Of a stretch of 64,000 nucleotides of DNA, positions 52,730 to 63,480 are shown piece by piece (the first letter of the stretch is position 1; each line of letters begins with the position of its first letter). Source of the stretch: Sphingomonas alba (GTDB lineage Bacteria > Pseudomonadota > Alphaproteobacteria > Sphingomonadales > Sphingomonadaceae); the NCBI RefSeq assembly GCF_023516555.1, contig NZ_JAMGBD010000001.1, forward strand, positions 1,240,001-1,304,000, given 5' to 3'. The translations under genes and the position numbers were made by a program. The notes under the pieces are model-generated. The model was not told the origin of the DNA. It saw nothing but the letters and a program-made list of their open reading frames with translations, and ran no database searches.

Positions 52730-54334
52730 ATGTCCTTGCGTTTCGCCGCCGCGCTGTCCGCTCTGTTGCTCGCCGGCTCGGCCAGCGCCCAGACCTTCTC
52801 TCCCGACCGCATCAAGTCTGACGTGTCCTTTCTCGCCGATGACCTCCTGGAAGGGCGCGGCACGGGCACTCGCGGATACGATATCGCGGCACGCTTCGTC
52901 GCCGAGCGTTACGAAGCGCTGGGCCTGAAGCCCGGGGGCAACAAGGGTTGGTTCCAGGACATCAATTTCGTTAGCGCTGCTCCCGATCCGACCCATGTCT
53001 CGGCGGTGACCCTCAATGGCGTCCGCTTCGAACATGGCGGCCATGCTATCATGAGCCCCGCCGCCAATGACTCGGCGATCGACCAGAGTGCGCCGGCCGT
53101 CTTCGTCGGGTGGGGCCTCGAGAACAAACAGTACGGCCTCGACGATTATCGAGGACTCGACGTCAAAGGAAAGATTGTCGTGCTGATGCGCGGCACGCCA
53201 GACGGGCTGCCCGGAGACATCGCTGCCACGCTTAACGAGAAGAAGAGTGAGCTTGCGGTTTCAAAGGGCGCGATCGGGGTCGTCACCATTGCCACGCAGG
53301 AAACGCTCAAGGCATTCCCCTGGGCAAAGATCCTCGCCAACAGCGCGGTGCCGCGCATGCGTTACGTCCATCCCGACGGCCAGATCGAGGACGTCACCGG
53401 GCCGCTGAAGCTGAGCGGCTTCATCGATCCAACGGCGGCAGAGCAACTGTTCAAGGGCTCCTCGCTCGACGGGAAAGTGGCCGCGATGCTCGGCGACAAG
53501 AAGGCCCGGCCGAAAGGTTTCGCGCTGACGTCGCCGATCCGTGTTGAGCGCTTTGGCAAGATCAACCGCGTCCGCAGCGCCAATGTGCTCGGCCTGCTCG
53601 AGGGCGTGGATCCTACGCTCAAGAACGAGGTCGTGATGCTGACCGCGCATCTCGATCATCTGGGGATCATTCCAGGGCGCACCGGCGACGCCATCGCCAA
53701 TGGCGCGATGGACAATGCCGCTGGCATTGCCACGATGTTGGAAGCCGCACGCGCGTTCGTCGACAGTGGCAAGAGGCCGAAGCGGTCAATCCTGTTCGTC
53801 GCCTTGACCGGTGAGGAAAAGGGCCTCCTCGGTTCGGAGTACCTGTCCAAATATTCTGAGCCTGCCGGCAAGAATCTGGTTGCCGACGTCAATCTCGACG
53901 AGCCGTTGATGACCTATGATTTCACTGACGTCATCGCGTTTGGGGCCGAGCATTCCACCATCGGGGCTACGGTTGAGCGGGCCGGCGCGCAGCTAGGCGT
54001 CAAGCTCTCGCCGGACCCGCAGCCGGAGCAGAACATCTTCGTTCGCTCGGATCACTACAAGTTCGTCCAGCAGGGCGTCCCTGCTGTCATGCTCTCAACC
54101 GGTATGGCGAACGGCGGCGAGGCGGCGTGGAAGGTCTACGAAGAAAAGCATTATCACGACCCCAGCGATGACTTGAGCCAGCCCATCGACTGGGCGGCGG
54201 GGGCCAAGTTCGCGAAGATCAACTATCTGATCGCACGCGACCTTGCGGACGCTCCGACCGATCCGCTCTGGTATGCGAACGACTTCTTCGGCGACAAGTT
54301 CGCGCCGAACGCGCCAAAAGCGCCTAAGCGGTGA
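52730..54334 (+). CDS. Secreted M28-family zinc peptidase
   Basis: 534 residues. Signal peptide (FAAALSALLLAGSASA, cleavage near 21), a PA-type insert (about 110-270), then the dizinc site: LTAHLDHLG, MDNAAGIA, catalytic Glu in ALTGEEKGLLGSEY, and HYHDPSDD. Bacterial M28 enzymes are exported aminopeptidases. GGGAGG about 7 bases before the ATG supports the start. clpB follows after 53 bases. Confidence 0.92.
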   Translation: MSLRFAAALSALLLAGSASAQTFSPDRIKSDVSFLADDLLEGRGTGTRGYDIAARFVAERYEALGLKPGGNKGWFQDINFVSAAPDPTHVSAVTLNGVRFEHGGHAIMSPAANDSAIDQSAPAVFVGWGLENKQYGLDDYRGLDVKGKIVVLMRGTPDGLPGDIAATLNEKKSELAVSKGAIGVVTIATQETLKAFPWAKILANSAVPRMRYVHPDGQIEDVTGPLKLSGFIDPTAAEQLFKGSSLDGKVAAMLGDKKARPKGFALTSPIRVERFGKINRVRSANVLGLLEGVDPTLKNEVVMLTAHLDHLGIIPGRTGDAIANGAMDNAAGIATMLEAARAFVDSGKRPKRSILFVALTGEEKGLLGSEYLSKYSEPAGKNLVADVNLDEPLMTYDFTDVIAFGAEHSTIGATVERAGAQLGVKLSPDPQPEQNIFVRSDHYKFVQQGVPAVMLSTGMANGGEAAWKVYEEKHYHDPSDDLSQPIDWAAGAKFAKINYLIARDLADAPTDPLWYANDFFGDKFAPNAPKAPKR

Positions 54335-54387
54335 GGGTTGTGCTAGCGGGATAACACACCACATCGTCTCAAAATCGAGGGATAAGC

Positions 54388-56967
54388 ATGGATTTTGAGA
54401 AACTGACGGACCGGGCGCGCGGCTTCCTGCAGGCGGCACAGACGATTGCGGTCCGCGAACATCATCAGCGCATCGCACCGGCGCACCTGGTGAAGGCGCT
54501 GCTCGACGATGAGCAAGGCATGGCCGCCGGACTGATCCAGGCGGCTGGCGGCGATGCGCAGGCTGCGCGTCGCGAGGTCGATGCCTTGGTGGCCAAGGTA
54601 CCTGCCGTCACGGGATCGGGGGCGACCTCCGCTCCGGGCATGGACGGCGACACCATCCGCCTGCTCGACCAGGCCGAGCAAATCGCGAAGAAAGCCGGCG
54701 ACCAATATGTGACCGTTGAACGCATCCTGCTTGCGGCAGCGCTCGCCAAGGGAACAGACGTCGGCGACGCACTCGCCAGGGCGGGACTAACCCCGCAAAA
54801 TCTTAACGCCGCCATCGACAAGTTGCGCGGCGGACGAACCGCCGACACCCAAGCGTCCGAAGATCGCTATGATGCGCTTAAACGCTACACGCGCGACCTG
54901 ACGGAAGCGGCGCGGTCAGGCAAGCTCGACCCCGTCATCGGTCGCGACGAGGAAATCCGCCGGACGGTCCAGGTGCTGGCCCGCCGCACCAAGAACAACC
55001 CTGTCCTCATCGGTGAGCCGGGCGTCGGCAAGACCGCAATTGCGGAAGGCCTGGCGCTGCGCATCGCCAACGGCGACGTGCCGGACACACTGAAGGACCG
55101 TCGGTTGTTGTCGCTGGACATGGGATCGCTGATCGCCGGCGCCAAATATCGCGGCGAGTTCGAGGAACGTCTCAAAGGTGTCCTCGACGAAGTGAAACAG
55201 GCCGCGGGCGAGATCATCCTGTTCATCGACGAGATGCACACTCTGGTCGGTGCGGGGAAATCCGAAGGTGCGATGGATGCGTCCAACCTGCTGAAGCCCG
55301 CGCTGGCCCGGGGCGAGCTTCACTGCATCGGTGCGACGACGCTCGATGAATATCGCAAGCACGTCGAAAAAGACGCGGCGCTGGAGCGGCGCTTCCAGCC
55401 GGTGTTCGTCGGCGAGCCGACGGTGCCCGACACGATCTCGATCCTCCGTGGGCTAAAAGAGAAGTACGAGTTGCACCACGGGGTGCGCATCACGGACGCC
55501 GCAATCGTTGCCGCAGCGACCCTGTCGAACCGCTACATTTCCGACCGCTTCCTGCCGGACAAGGCCATCGACCTGATGGATGAGGCGGCGAGCCGCATCC
55601 GGATGGAGGTCGAGTCAAAACCGGAGGAAATCGAGAATCTCGACCGACGCATCATCCAGCTGAAGATCGAGCGCGAGGCGCTGAAAAAGGAACCCGACAA
55701 GGCCTCCCAGGAGCGGCTGGCGAAGCTCGAAGAGGAACTCGCCAATCTCGAGCAGCAGTCGAGCGAGTTGACCCAGCGCTGGCAGGCCGAAAAGGACAAA
55801 ATCGCCGGCGAAGCCAAGGTCAAGGAGCAACTCGACCAGGCGCGCCTGGAACTGGAACAGGCGCAACGCTCAGGCGACCTCGCCAAGGCCGGTGAACTGC
55901 AATACGGCCGCATCCCGGAGCTGGAGAAACAGCTTTCCGAAGCCAGCCAGCAGACCAAGGGGGCGATGCTGCGCGAGGAGGTGACCGACCAGGACATTGC
56001 CGCCGTCGTCAGCCGCTGGACCGGAGTCCCTGTCGAACGGATGATGGAAGGTGAGCGCGAGAAGCTCATCCACATGGAAGAGGCGATCGGCCGGCGAGTG
56101 ATCGGCCAGGCCGATGCCGTGAAAGCCGTGTCCGCCGCCGTCCGCCGTGCCCGCGCGGGCCTGCAGGATCCGAACCGCCCGCTGGGCTCATTCTTGTTCC
56201 TGGGTCCGACGGGCGTCGGCAAGACCGAGCTTACCAAGGCGCTCGCTGAATTCCTGTTCGACGACTCGACCGCAATGGTCCGCATCGACATGAGCGAGTT
56301 CATGGAGAAGCACGCGGTCGCCCGCCTGATCGGCGCCCCTCCGGGCTATGTCGGTTACGAAGAGGGCGGGGTCCTGACCGAAGCCGTCCGTCGCCGGCCC
56401 TACCAGGTTGTGCTGTTCGACGAGGTTGAGAAGGCCCACGGTGATGTCTTCAATGTGCTGCTGCAGGTGCTGGACGACGGTCGCCTGACCGACGGCCAGG
56501 GCCGCACGGTCGACTTCACCAACACGCTCATCATCCTGACCTCGAATCTTGGCAGCCAATATCTCGCCAACCTCGGCGAGGACGAAGATGTCGAGAAGGT
56601 CGAGCCGCAGGTGATGGAGGTCGTCCGCGGACATTTCCGGCCGGAGTTCCTGAACAGGCTGGACGAGATCATCCTCTTCCATCGCCTGGGCCAGGCCCAC
56701 ATGGGTCCGATCGTTGACATCCAGGTTGCAAGGCTTCAGCAACTGCTCGATGACAGGAAGATCCGTCTGGAAATGACGGATGCAGCGAGGGCATGGCTTG
56801 GCCGCGTCGGGTACGACCCGATTTACGGCGCCCGGCCGCTGAAGCGTGCGGTGCAGAAATACCTGCAGGACCCACTCGCCGACGCCATCCTGGCCGGCAA
56901 AATCCACGACGGCCAGACGGTCAAGGTCGATGAAGGCGACGGCGGCCTGAAGATCGAGCCTGCCTGA
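54388..56967 (+). CDS. clpB: ATP-dependent disaggregase ClpB
   Basis: 859 residues. N domain (about 1-145), NBD1 with Walker A GEPGVGKT (209-216) and Walker [10 protein letters not shown], the coiled-coil middle domain (about 400-525, Leu/Glu/Gln-rich), and NBD2 with Walker A GPTGVGKT (606-613), [11 protein letters not shown] and the C-terminal GARPLKRA. With DnaK it rescues aggregated proteins after heat stress. No clear sigma-32 promoter is seen in the short gap upstream; it could lie within the M28 gene. Confidence 0.97.
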   Translation: MDFEKLTDRARGFLQAAQTIAVREHHQRIAPAHLVKALLDDEQGMAAGLIQAAGGDAQAARREVDALVAKVPAVTGSGATSAPGMDGDTIRLLDQAEQIAKKAGDQYVTVERILLAAALAKGTDVGDALARAGLTPQNLNAAIDKLRGGRTADTQASEDRYDALKRYTRDLTEAARSGKLDPVIGRDEEIRRTVQVLARRTKNNPVLIGEPGVGKTAIAEGLALRIANGDVPDTLKDRRLLSLDMGSLIAGAKYRGEFEERLKGVLDEVKQAAGEIILFIDEMHTLVGAGKSEGAMDASNLLKPALARGELHCIGATTLDEYRKHVEKDAALERRFQPVFVGEPTVPDTISILRGLKEKYELHHGVRITDAAIVAAATLSNRYISDRFLPDKAIDLMDEAASRIRMEVESKPEEIENLDRRIIQLKIEREALKKEPDKASQERLAKLEEELANLEQQSSELTQRWQAEKDKIAGEAKVKEQLDQARLELEQAQRSGDLAKAGELQYGRIPELEKQLSEASQQTKGAMLREEVTDQDIAAVVSRWTGVPVERMMEGEREKLIHMEEAIGRRVIGQADAVKAVSAAVRRARAGLQDPNRPLGSFLFLGPTGVGKTELTKALAEFLFDDSTAMVRIDMSEFMEKHAVARLIGAPPGYVGYEEGGVLTEAVRRRPYQVVLFDEVEKAHGDVFNVLLQVLDDGRLTDGQGRTVDFTNTLIILTSNLGSQYLANLGEDEDVEKVEPQVMEVVRGHFRPEFLNRLDEIILFHRLGQAHMGPIVDIQVARLQQLLDDRKIRLEMTDAARAWLGRVGYDPIYGARPLKRAVQKYLQDPLADAILAGKIHDGQTVKVDEGDGGLKIEPA

Positions 56968-57043
56968 GCCTCAGCGAAGCCTTTGACGGCGCTTGGCAAT
57001 CGCGGCATGGTCTCGCCCATGCTTTGAACCAAAGGGTGGGACT

Positions 57044-57580
57044 ATGTCGCGCGTTGCACATTCGCTGATTGGAGCCGCAATTCTGGGAGTCGTTGTTGCC
57101 GCACCGGCTCCGGCCAGAGACCTCCCGAAGACTTCGACACCGAAGCTTTTTGAAGAGGTTGTCAGTTGCCGGACGATTCAGGATTCGGCGGAGCGGCTGG
57201 CCTGTTACGACCGTAATGTTGCAGCGCTCGAAACCGCACAAAAGACGAATGAGCTCTACGTCGCCGACAAGGCGGCCATGAAAGAGGCGCGGAAGGGCTT
57301 GTTTGGCTTTGCGCTACCCAATCTGAAGATCTTCGGGGACGAGGATCTGGGTGACCTCAAGGAGCTCGAAACGACGATCGCCGCGGTCAGCACCGGCTCC
57401 AGGGGCTATATCATCACCCTGCCGGACGGCGCTCGCTGGGCGCAGACAGATAAGCGCTACATGGATCAGCCGAAGGTTGGGGCGAAGATCAAGATCGAGA
57501 AGGCGGCTCTCGGCAGCTATATGGCGAGCATTAACAAGAAGCCCGGCTTCCGCGTCGAGCGCATCAACACTGACCGCTGA
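57044..57580 (+). CDS. Secreted protein of unknown function
   Basis: 178 residues from ATG 57044 with AAGGGTGGG just upstream. A signal peptide (LIGAAILGVVVAAPAPA) precedes a segment CRTIQDSAERLACYDRNVAALE, a Cys-pair helix motif recurring in secreted sphingomonad proteins as I recall. A beta-rich C-terminal part follows (IAAVSTGSRGYIITLPDGARWAQ). The pattern suggests a small periplasmic SH3-like domain, but no function is known to me. Confidence 0.75.
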   Translation: MSRVAHSLIGAAILGVVVAAPAPARDLPKTSTPKLFEEVVSCRTIQDSAERLACYDRNVAALETAQKTNELYVADKAAMKEARKGLFGFALPNLKIFGDEDLGDLKELETTIAAVSTGSRGYIITLPDGARWAQTDKRYMDQPKVGAKIKIEKAALGSYMASINKKPGFRVERINTDR

Positions 57581-57595
57581 GGGCGGGCGGAAAAA

Positions 57596-59416
57596 GTGGT
57601 GATCGCGCTTTCGTCCGTCATGACGCAATTGCAGCGGGCGCAGATGCTGCAACAGCAAGGGCGGGTCGGCGAAGCATGGGCGTTACTGGCAACACTACGA
57701 TCCGCGATCAACGGCAATGGCCAGGCGCTGCGCCTTTACGCGCTGGTTGCTCACTCTGTTGGTCGGATCGACGAAGCGGCGGAGGCACTGGAGCAGATTA
57801 TCACGCTCGAGCGCGAGCCCCCGGAAATCGTCGGCGCACTGGCCGACATGCTCAGCAGTGCCGGGCGGCACGAGGAGGCACTGCGCAATTGGGATCGGCT
57901 GGTCGCTCAGCATCCTAAGGTCGCGGACGCGCACCTCAACCGGGCAGTGACCGCCGCCAACGCCGGCAGGCATGATTTGGCCGTCGAAGCGGCCGCCGCC
58001 GGACTCCAGCACTTTCCCGGCCACGCGCGACTGATCGCGACGAAAGCGATGGCGCTTAAGAATATCGGCCGAATCGAAGAAGCGGTCTCGCTGTTCGAAA
58101 TCGCCGTTGCCGCTGACCCGGAGCGGGCACTGACTCGCCACAACCAGGCCGTGACGTTGCGCGCCGCCTGCCGATACGACGAAGCCTGCGAAGCTTACGC
58201 GGAAGCCGAGCGGCTCGGAATGCACGGGGCCCAGTTCCATGCCAATTGGGCTGCCGCGGCGCTGGAGGCTGGGTGCGTCGAGGAAGCCACCGATTTGTAT
58301 AAGAAGGCCTTGGCAGAAGACCCCGCCCACAAGGAGTCCCGCAAGGCGCTCACCCGGTTGGAAATCGAATACCGTGGAGGGGGGGATGCCTTTGCTCATT
58401 ACGAAGCTGAGGTAAGAGCGAGGGGCTTTGCGGCGGAACCCTATCTCGATTGGATTGACGCATTGATGCGCAACAACCGACCGGTCGAAGCGGCAGAGGT
58501 CGCAAGCGAGGCGCTGTCTCGGCATCCAGATCAGCCGACGTTGCGGACGATAGCGCCCTACCTCAAAGGCATGACGGGAAAGCCGGGACCTTGGCTCGAC
58601 GCGCTTGAGGAGGAGGCCGTCCGCCGGCCAGGCGACACCCATTTGGCAGATTCGATTCAGATGTTGTCTATTCGCGCGGGCCGATGGGATCGTGCCGAAG
58701 AATTGTTGCGGCAGCAACTCGCCCGGGACCCGGACAATCAGCTCGTCTGGGCCAAACTCTCCATTGTCTGGCGAATGCTGGACGATCCGCGCGAGCATTG
58801 GCTGTGTGATTATGACCGCCTGGTGATGGTGACCGAGGTACCTTCCCCTGATGGGCTCCTCGACCCTGCGCAATATGCGCGGATCATGGCCACCGCCCTC
58901 GACCCTCTACATCAGACGCGGCACGCACCTGGCGATCAGACATTACGGGGCGGAACCCAATCCAGTGGCGATCTGTTCGCTCGCCTGGATCCGAAAATCC
59001 AGGGGTTCCGGAAGGCCATTCTGCTGGCCGCCGGCGACATGGTCGCAGCATTGCCGGCCGATCCGGCCCACCCGTTTCTGCGTCGCACGTCCGACCGGCT
59101 CGGCTTTTCCGGGAGCTGGTCGGTGCGACTGCAAAGCGGGGGCCATCACGTCTCCCACGTGCACTCCGAAGGCTGGATGAGCTCAGCCTACTACGCAAGA
59201 TTGCCCGAGACCACGGAGCAAGCCCCCAACCCGCATGAGGGATGGATCCAATTTGGCGTTCCTCCGGACAATTTCGGCATGGACCTTGAACCACGCCTGA
59301 TCATTGAGCCAAAGCCTGGCCGCCTGGTTCTGTTCCCGTCCTACATGTGGCACGGGACGATCCCATTCCAGTCGGGCGATCGACTCACCGCCGCTTTCGA
59401 TTATCTGCCCCTCTAG
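57596..59416 (+). CDS. TPR protein with C-terminal 2OG-Fe(II) oxygenase domain
   Basis: 606 residues from GTG 57596. The first ~330 residues are tetratricopeptide-like repeats (GRIDEAAEALEQII, GRHEEALRNWDRLV, GRIEEAVSLFEIAV, ...). The last ~200 form a putative 2-oxoglutarate/Fe(II) dioxygenase of the 2OG-FeII_Oxy_5 type: His in HHVSHVHSEGWMSSAYY, a second His in MWHGTIPF, and Arg of GDRLTAAFDYLP. This implies hydroxylation of a protein or peptide held by the TPR scaffold; the target is unknown. A second 2OG-type gene follows after 45 bases. Confidence 0.83.
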   Translation: MVIALSSVMTQLQRAQMLQQQGRVGEAWALLATLRSAINGNGQALRLYALVAHSVGRIDEAAEALEQIITLEREPPEIVGALADMLSSAGRHEEALRNWDRLVAQHPKVADAHLNRAVTAANAGRHDLAVEAAAAGLQHFPGHARLIATKAMALKNIGRIEEAVSLFEIAVAADPERALTRHNQAVTLRAACRYDEACEAYAEAERLGMHGAQFHANWAAAALEAGCVEEATDLYKKALAEDPAHKESRKALTRLEIEYRGGGDAFAHYEAEVRARGFAAEPYLDWIDALMRNNRPVEAAEVASEALSRHPDQPTLRTIAPYLKGMTGKPGPWLDALEEEAVRRPGDTHLADSIQMLSIRAGRWDRAEELLRQQLARDPDNQLVWAKLSIVWRMLDDPREHWLCDYDRLVMVTEVPSPDGLLDPAQYARIMATALDPLHQTRHAPGDQTLRGGTQSSGDLFARLDPKIQGFRKAILLAAGDMVAALPADPAHPFLRRTSDRLGFSGSWSVRLQSGGHHVSHVHSEGWMSSAYYARLPETTEQAPNPHEGWIQFGVPPDNFGMDLEPRLIIEPKPGRLVLFPSYMWHGTIPFQSGDRLTAAFDYLPL

Positions 59417-59461
59417 AGACGCGGTTGCGCATCATGGCTGGTTGCGGCACGTGGGTGCGCC

Positions 59462-60190
59462 ATGAGCAGCTTGCTTCAATTGAATCCGGAGCTCGACCGG
59501 GAGTCGCTGGCCCAAGAATTCGAGCGCAAGGGTCGATTGCAGATTCGCGACGTGTTGACGTTCGAAAGCGCGAGGCAACTACGCGACATTTTGACTGAAC
59601 GCACGCCGTGGAGCTTGGCAATCCAGTCGGGGTCGAGCGCGCCGACGAAAATCATCCCCAGCCATGAGCTGGCGGCAATGACGCCCGGCCAGCGGCGCGA
59701 ATTGGTCAAGGACATTGGGGTGGCCGGACAACCCGATTACGCGTTTGCCTACGAGATGTATCCGCTCGTGACGGCTTACTTGGAACGCTGGCGGCCGGGC
59801 TCCCTCCATGAACGGTTACTTGAAGACCTGAACAGCGCTGAGATGCTGACCTTCATGAAGGACGTCAGCGGCATGGAGGACATCGTCAAGATGGATGGCC
59901 AGGCAACGCTCTATGGACCGGGGCATTTTCTTTGGCCGCATAGCGACGCCGAGAGCGAACGCGGGCGCCGCGTTGCCTATGTGCTGAACTTGACCCTTGG
60001 CGACTGGAAGGCTGAGTGGGGCGGCTACCTCAACTTCTACGATTCCGACTGGGATATTGAGCAGGCTTTCCGACCCAGATTCAACTGCCTCAATCTGTTC
60101 CGCGTGCCGCAATGGCATGACGTTTCGATCGTTACGGCCGGCGCTGCCTTGGCACGCTACGCAATCACGGGCTGGGCCCGGAACCGCTGA
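59462..60190 (+). CDS. 2OG-Fe(II) oxygenase-like protein
   Basis: 242 residues. The jelly-roll iron site is visible as LWPHSDAESERG (His-x-Asp), with a second His in VPQWHDVS and Arg in RYAITGWAR for 2-oxoglutarate. VAYVLNLTLGDWKAEWGGYLNFYD is a family strand pair of prolyl-4-hydroxylase-like proteins. Substrate unknown. Likely cotranscribed with the TPR-2OG gene; convergent with a TonB receptor. Confidence 0.83.
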   Translation: MSSLLQLNPELDRESLAQEFERKGRLQIRDVLTFESARQLRDILTERTPWSLAIQSGSSAPTKIIPSHELAAMTPGQRRELVKDIGVAGQPDYAFAYEMYPLVTAYLERWRPGSLHERLLEDLNSAEMLTFMKDVSGMEDIVKMDGQATLYGPGHFLWPHSDAESERGRRVAYVLNLTLGDWKAEWGGYLNFYDSDWDIEQAFRPRFNCLNLFRVPQWHDVSIVTAGAALARYAITGWARNR

Positions 60191-60233
60191 ACCTGCGCGC
60201 CAGGCGCATCGACCTTTCGAATTTGGCGCTTCG

Positions 60234-60265
60234 AAAAAAAACGGCGGGAGATTGCTCTCCCGCCG
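60234..60265 (-). terminator. Intrinsic terminator of the TonB receptor gene
   Basis: CGGCGGGAG (60242-60250) and CTCCCGCCG (60257-60265) form a perfect 9-bp stem. On the minus strand the hairpin is followed by eight T residues (60241-60234). It lies 30 bases beyond the receptor stop. Confidence 0.85.
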
Positions 60266-60294
60266 CCCTAATAGTTTGATCTTGTGATCGAAGC

Positions 60295-63200
60295 TTAGAG
60301 TTTCACCTTGCCCTGGATCGTGAAGTAACGGCCCAGGATGACCGGGTTGTAGTAAGCCGCGTTCACACGGAAGCCCGAGTCTCCGGCAGGCGTCTGCTTC
60401 GGCTTTGCATCGAACAGATTCTGGATGATGCCAGTCAACTCGAAGTTGTTGCCGATCGACTTGCGCAGAGACAGGTCGAAGTAGCTCAGCGCCGGAAGCC
60501 TCGGATCATGTTCGTCGCCGAAGGCTTCCACCGTCTCGGACAGGTAGTTCCAGCGCATCTGAGCGGTGAAATCGTCGCTGTCATAAGCAACGGTCAGCGT
60601 CGACTTCCACTCGGGGAAGGTTCCGCCGATACCGCCACCGGTCTTGCCAGCGAAGTCACCTGTGCCGAAGTCGATCTCATTGAGCCAGGAGAGCAACTCC
60701 TGGACCCGCAAGCGACCACCGATACCAAGACCAATGTCGTTGAACGGAACGCTGTAGTTCAGTCCGACGTCGATACCGCTGGTCTTGAAGGTGCCTTGGT
60801 TGCCGGTCGCCGAGTTGACGGCCGTAAGCTGGCCGGTCGCCGGATCACGGGTCACCCGAGCGCAAGAAGCCGCATTAAGATTCAGGTAGCAGTCGTTGAT
60901 GAAGAACTGCGCGCCGAATGCACTGATGATGTCGTCGATCTTGATGTTGTAATAATCGACCGTCGCCGAGAAGCGGCCCAGGCCAAGATTCGGCGTCAGC
61001 ACCGCACCGATGGTAAAGGTCTTCGCGGTTTCCTCACTCAGGCCCGGGTTACCGAATGCGAAAGTCTGGACCTGGTCGTTGTTCTGGTGGAACGACGCCG
61101 GATCACTGGACGGTAGGCTGAAGTTGATCAACGGAGCGAACGCGTTGCACTGCGCGATCGTCGCACCCGTCGGGGTTTCCGTCGCGTTGCACGGATCGGT
61201 GTAGGACGGGAAGCCCTGGTCGCCGTTCTGGAACAACTCGACGATCGACGGGGCACGTGCCGCCTTGTTGTAGATGCCGCGGAACTTCAGCCAGTCGGTC
61301 GGAGCCCACTGCAGGCCGGCCTTCCAGTTAAAGAGGCCGCCGGCCGACGAGTAGTCCGAATAACGGGCGCCGGCTTCGAACGACAGTTCATGAACGAACG
61401 GCAGGTCGGCAAGGATCGGGATACGGACTTCGCCGTACACTTCCTTAACGTTGACCTTGCCCTTCTGGTTCTGGACGGCGTTGAAACCGTAGATATCGCC
61501 GTTGCGCTGCGCGTCATCGACGATGATCTCACCCTTGTCCGTCCGTGCTTCCGCACCGACGGCGACGCCGACCGGCCCGGCCGGCAGGTCGACCAGGTTG
61601 CCGGTGATGTTGCCGGCAATCCGGACCTGATCGAACGTGCGAGTTTCCTGGGTGTCGATCCGGACAAAGCTCAACATGTCGGCATCGATCGTATTGGCAC
61701 CGAAGATGTCGAGCGGCACGCAGTTTGGCAGGACACCCGGACCGGTGCAGCCGGCGAGGCCCTGCGCCACGGCGGTGTTGTTGATATTGCCGATGGCGCG
61801 GATGCTATCCGCCGTCTTACCGTAACTGGCCGTCTCGTCCCAGTTGAAACCGTGCGCCAGCGGGCCCGACAGGGTGCCGCGAAGGGTCTGCGTCTTGGCG
61901 TTGAAGAGGCCGATACGCGGACCAGTTTCAGAGAAGCGACGATCGATGGTGAACGGCGCGTCTGGGTTCGCACGCGTCTGAAGTGCCGCCAGCAGGTCCG
62001 GGTGACAGGACTGCACGCCGCACGCCCCGTTCGCAACGATGAACGGATTGAGGGTCGGGTCGACGACGATGCCAGTAGCTGGCGTCGGCGCCAAGTTCAC
62101 TTCCTGCGTCGAGTCGGTGTAATTGCCGACGACTTTCAGCCGGATGGCGTCACTGATGTCATAGCGAGCCGTGGCGGCAAAGTTATACCGCTTGTACGGC
62201 GTCACCAGATAGTTGACCGGGTTGAAATTGTACCGGCTGGAACCCGTCGAACGATCGGCGAAATTGCAAAGCCCCGACGTATTGCGCGGCGACAGCAAGC
62301 CGTTCTGGTCAAACGAGATGTTCCCCGTGTTGACGTTGGCGGCGTTTGCAACGCCGTCGCAGTTCGTGTCGGCGACACCGGCGTCGAAATTGTTGTTCGT
62401 GACACCACCGGGGCCCGTGGTGACGGCCGTCGACAGGTTCGCAAACGGATTGGCGGCGTCATTGGCGATCCAGCCCCAAGGCGGGGTACCGGAACCGCCG
62501 GCGCCAGTGACAATATCACCCGGCTCCAGGACGAGGTGATCGGCCACCACGCGATGGTCGCCCCTAAAGACAACAACTGCGGCATTGCGGAACAGGTCAC
62601 GGTCGCCCTGGCCGACCGGGTCACGAGTATAGTAGCTCGCGAACAGGGTCATGTTGCCACGGTCGTCACCGAAGTTGCCACCGAGGAGGCCCTGGACGTT
62701 GAAGCTCGCGCCGTCGCCGTGATCGGAAATGCCGTACTGCGACGAAAGCTCGAGACCTTCGTAATTGTCCTTGAGGATGAAGTTCACGACGCCCGCGATG
62801 GCGTCCGAACCGTACACCGCCGAGGCGCCGCCGGTGACGACGTCCACGCGCTCGATGAGGCCGGCCGGAATGGTGCCGATGTCGACGACGCCCGAGCTCG
62901 ATGAAGCCGGAACACGCTCGCCGTCGACGAGGATCAGGGTGCGGTTCGGGCCGAGACCGCGAAGGTCGAGGGTCGAAAAGTCTTCACCGCCCTGGTTGTT
63001 CGAAACGCGGGTGTTGCCCGGAATGATCTGCGGCAGTTCGTTCAGCAGCGATTCGACGGTGACCGTACCGGTCAGGTCGAAGGTTTCCGAATCAACCGTG
63101 GTGACGGGGCTCGGTGCGTCGAGCTCCGGACGGATCAGGCGCGAACCGGTGACGACGATTGCTTCGTCGCTGGCCTCGGCCTTGCCCTTGTCGCTCAGAG

Positions 63201-63342
63201 CAGGCTGCTCTTCGGCCGGAGGCGAAGTCTCGCCCGAGGCCGGAGGCGCGTCTTGCGCCATCGCCGGTGTAGCGAGAACGCCTGCGCCAAGAAGCGCGAG
63301 AGCCTGCCAAGCGGCAGTCGCACGCAAATTGGATTTCCTCAT
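60295..63342 (-). CDS. TonB-dependent outer-membrane receptor
   Basis: 1015 residues from ATG 63342 (GGGAG 6 bases upstream; 22 extra upstream residues rejected). Signal peptide ending in ATPAMA-Q, a TonB-box-like EAIVVTGSRL, the plug domain (DSETFDLTGTVTVESLLNELPQ, LDLRGLGPNRTLILVDG, GASAVYGSDAIAGVVNFI) and a long 22-strand beta-barrel ending in aromatic GRYFTIQGKVKL. This plug type is typical of the many sphingomonad receptors with peptide, sugar or unknown ligands rather than classical siderophore receptors. Two 2OG-oxygenase genes lie convergently downstream. Confidence 0.94.
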   Translation of the reverse strand: MRKSNLRATAAWQALALLGAGVLATPAMAQDAPPASGETSPPAEEQPALSDKGKAEASDEAIVVTGSRLIRPELDAPSPVTTVDSETFDLTGTVTVESLLNELPQIIPGNTRVSNNQGGEDFSTLDLRGLGPNRTLILVDGERVPASSSSGVVDIGTIPAGLIERVDVVTGGASAVYGSDAIAGVVNFILKDNYEGLELSSQYGISDHGDGASFNVQGLLGGNFGDDRGNMTLFASYYTRDPVGQGDRDLFRNAAVVVFRGDHRVVADHLVLEPGDIVTGAGGSGTPPWGWIANDAANPFANLSTAVTTGPGGVTNNNFDAGVADTNCDGVANAANVNTGNISFDQNGLLSPRNTSGLCNFADRSTGSSRYNFNPVNYLVTPYKRYNFAATARYDISDAIRLKVVGNYTDSTQEVNLAPTPATGIVVDPTLNPFIVANGACGVQSCHPDLLAALQTRANPDAPFTIDRRFSETGPRIGLFNAKTQTLRGTLSGPLAHGFNWDETASYGKTADSIRAIGNINNTAVAQGLAGCTGPGVLPNCVPLDIFGANTIDADMLSFVRIDTQETRTFDQVRIAGNITGNLVDLPAGPVGVAVGAEARTDKGEIIVDDAQRNGDIYGFNAVQNQKGKVNVKEVYGEVRIPILADLPFVHELSFEAGARYSDYSSAGGLFNWKAGLQWAPTDWLKFRGIYNKAARAPSIVELFQNGDQGFPSYTDPCNATETPTGATIAQCNAFAPLINFSLPSSDPASFHQNNDQVQTFAFGNPGLSEETAKTFTIGAVLTPNLGLGRFSATVDYYNIKIDDIISAFGAQFFINDCYLNLNAASCARVTRDPATGQLTAVNSATGNQGTFKTSGIDVGLNYSVPFNDIGLGIGGRLRVQELLSWLNEIDFGTGDFAGKTGGGIGGTFPEWKSTLTVAYDSDDFTAQMRWNYLSETVEAFGDEHDPRLPALSYFDLSLRKSIGNNFELTGIIQNLFDAKPKQTPAGDSGFRVNAAYYNPVILGRYFTIQGKVKL

Positions 63343-63480
63343 TTCTATCTCCCGAATCGGACGCCCCTTGCGGTGCGCCACCAGTTCGCGGGCGCAATCC
63401 ACCCCCACGTAGGATGAGGTTTAGCGTCGAAAGGGGCCGCCCTGTCCAGCGTCGAGAGGCGCTCTGTCAGCTTTTGTTAA

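Noticed and set aside
61390-62904. 504-codon plus-strand frame opposite the TonB receptor
   Set aside because: Antisense shadow; the receptor frame has plug and barrel motifs, a ribosome site and a terminator.
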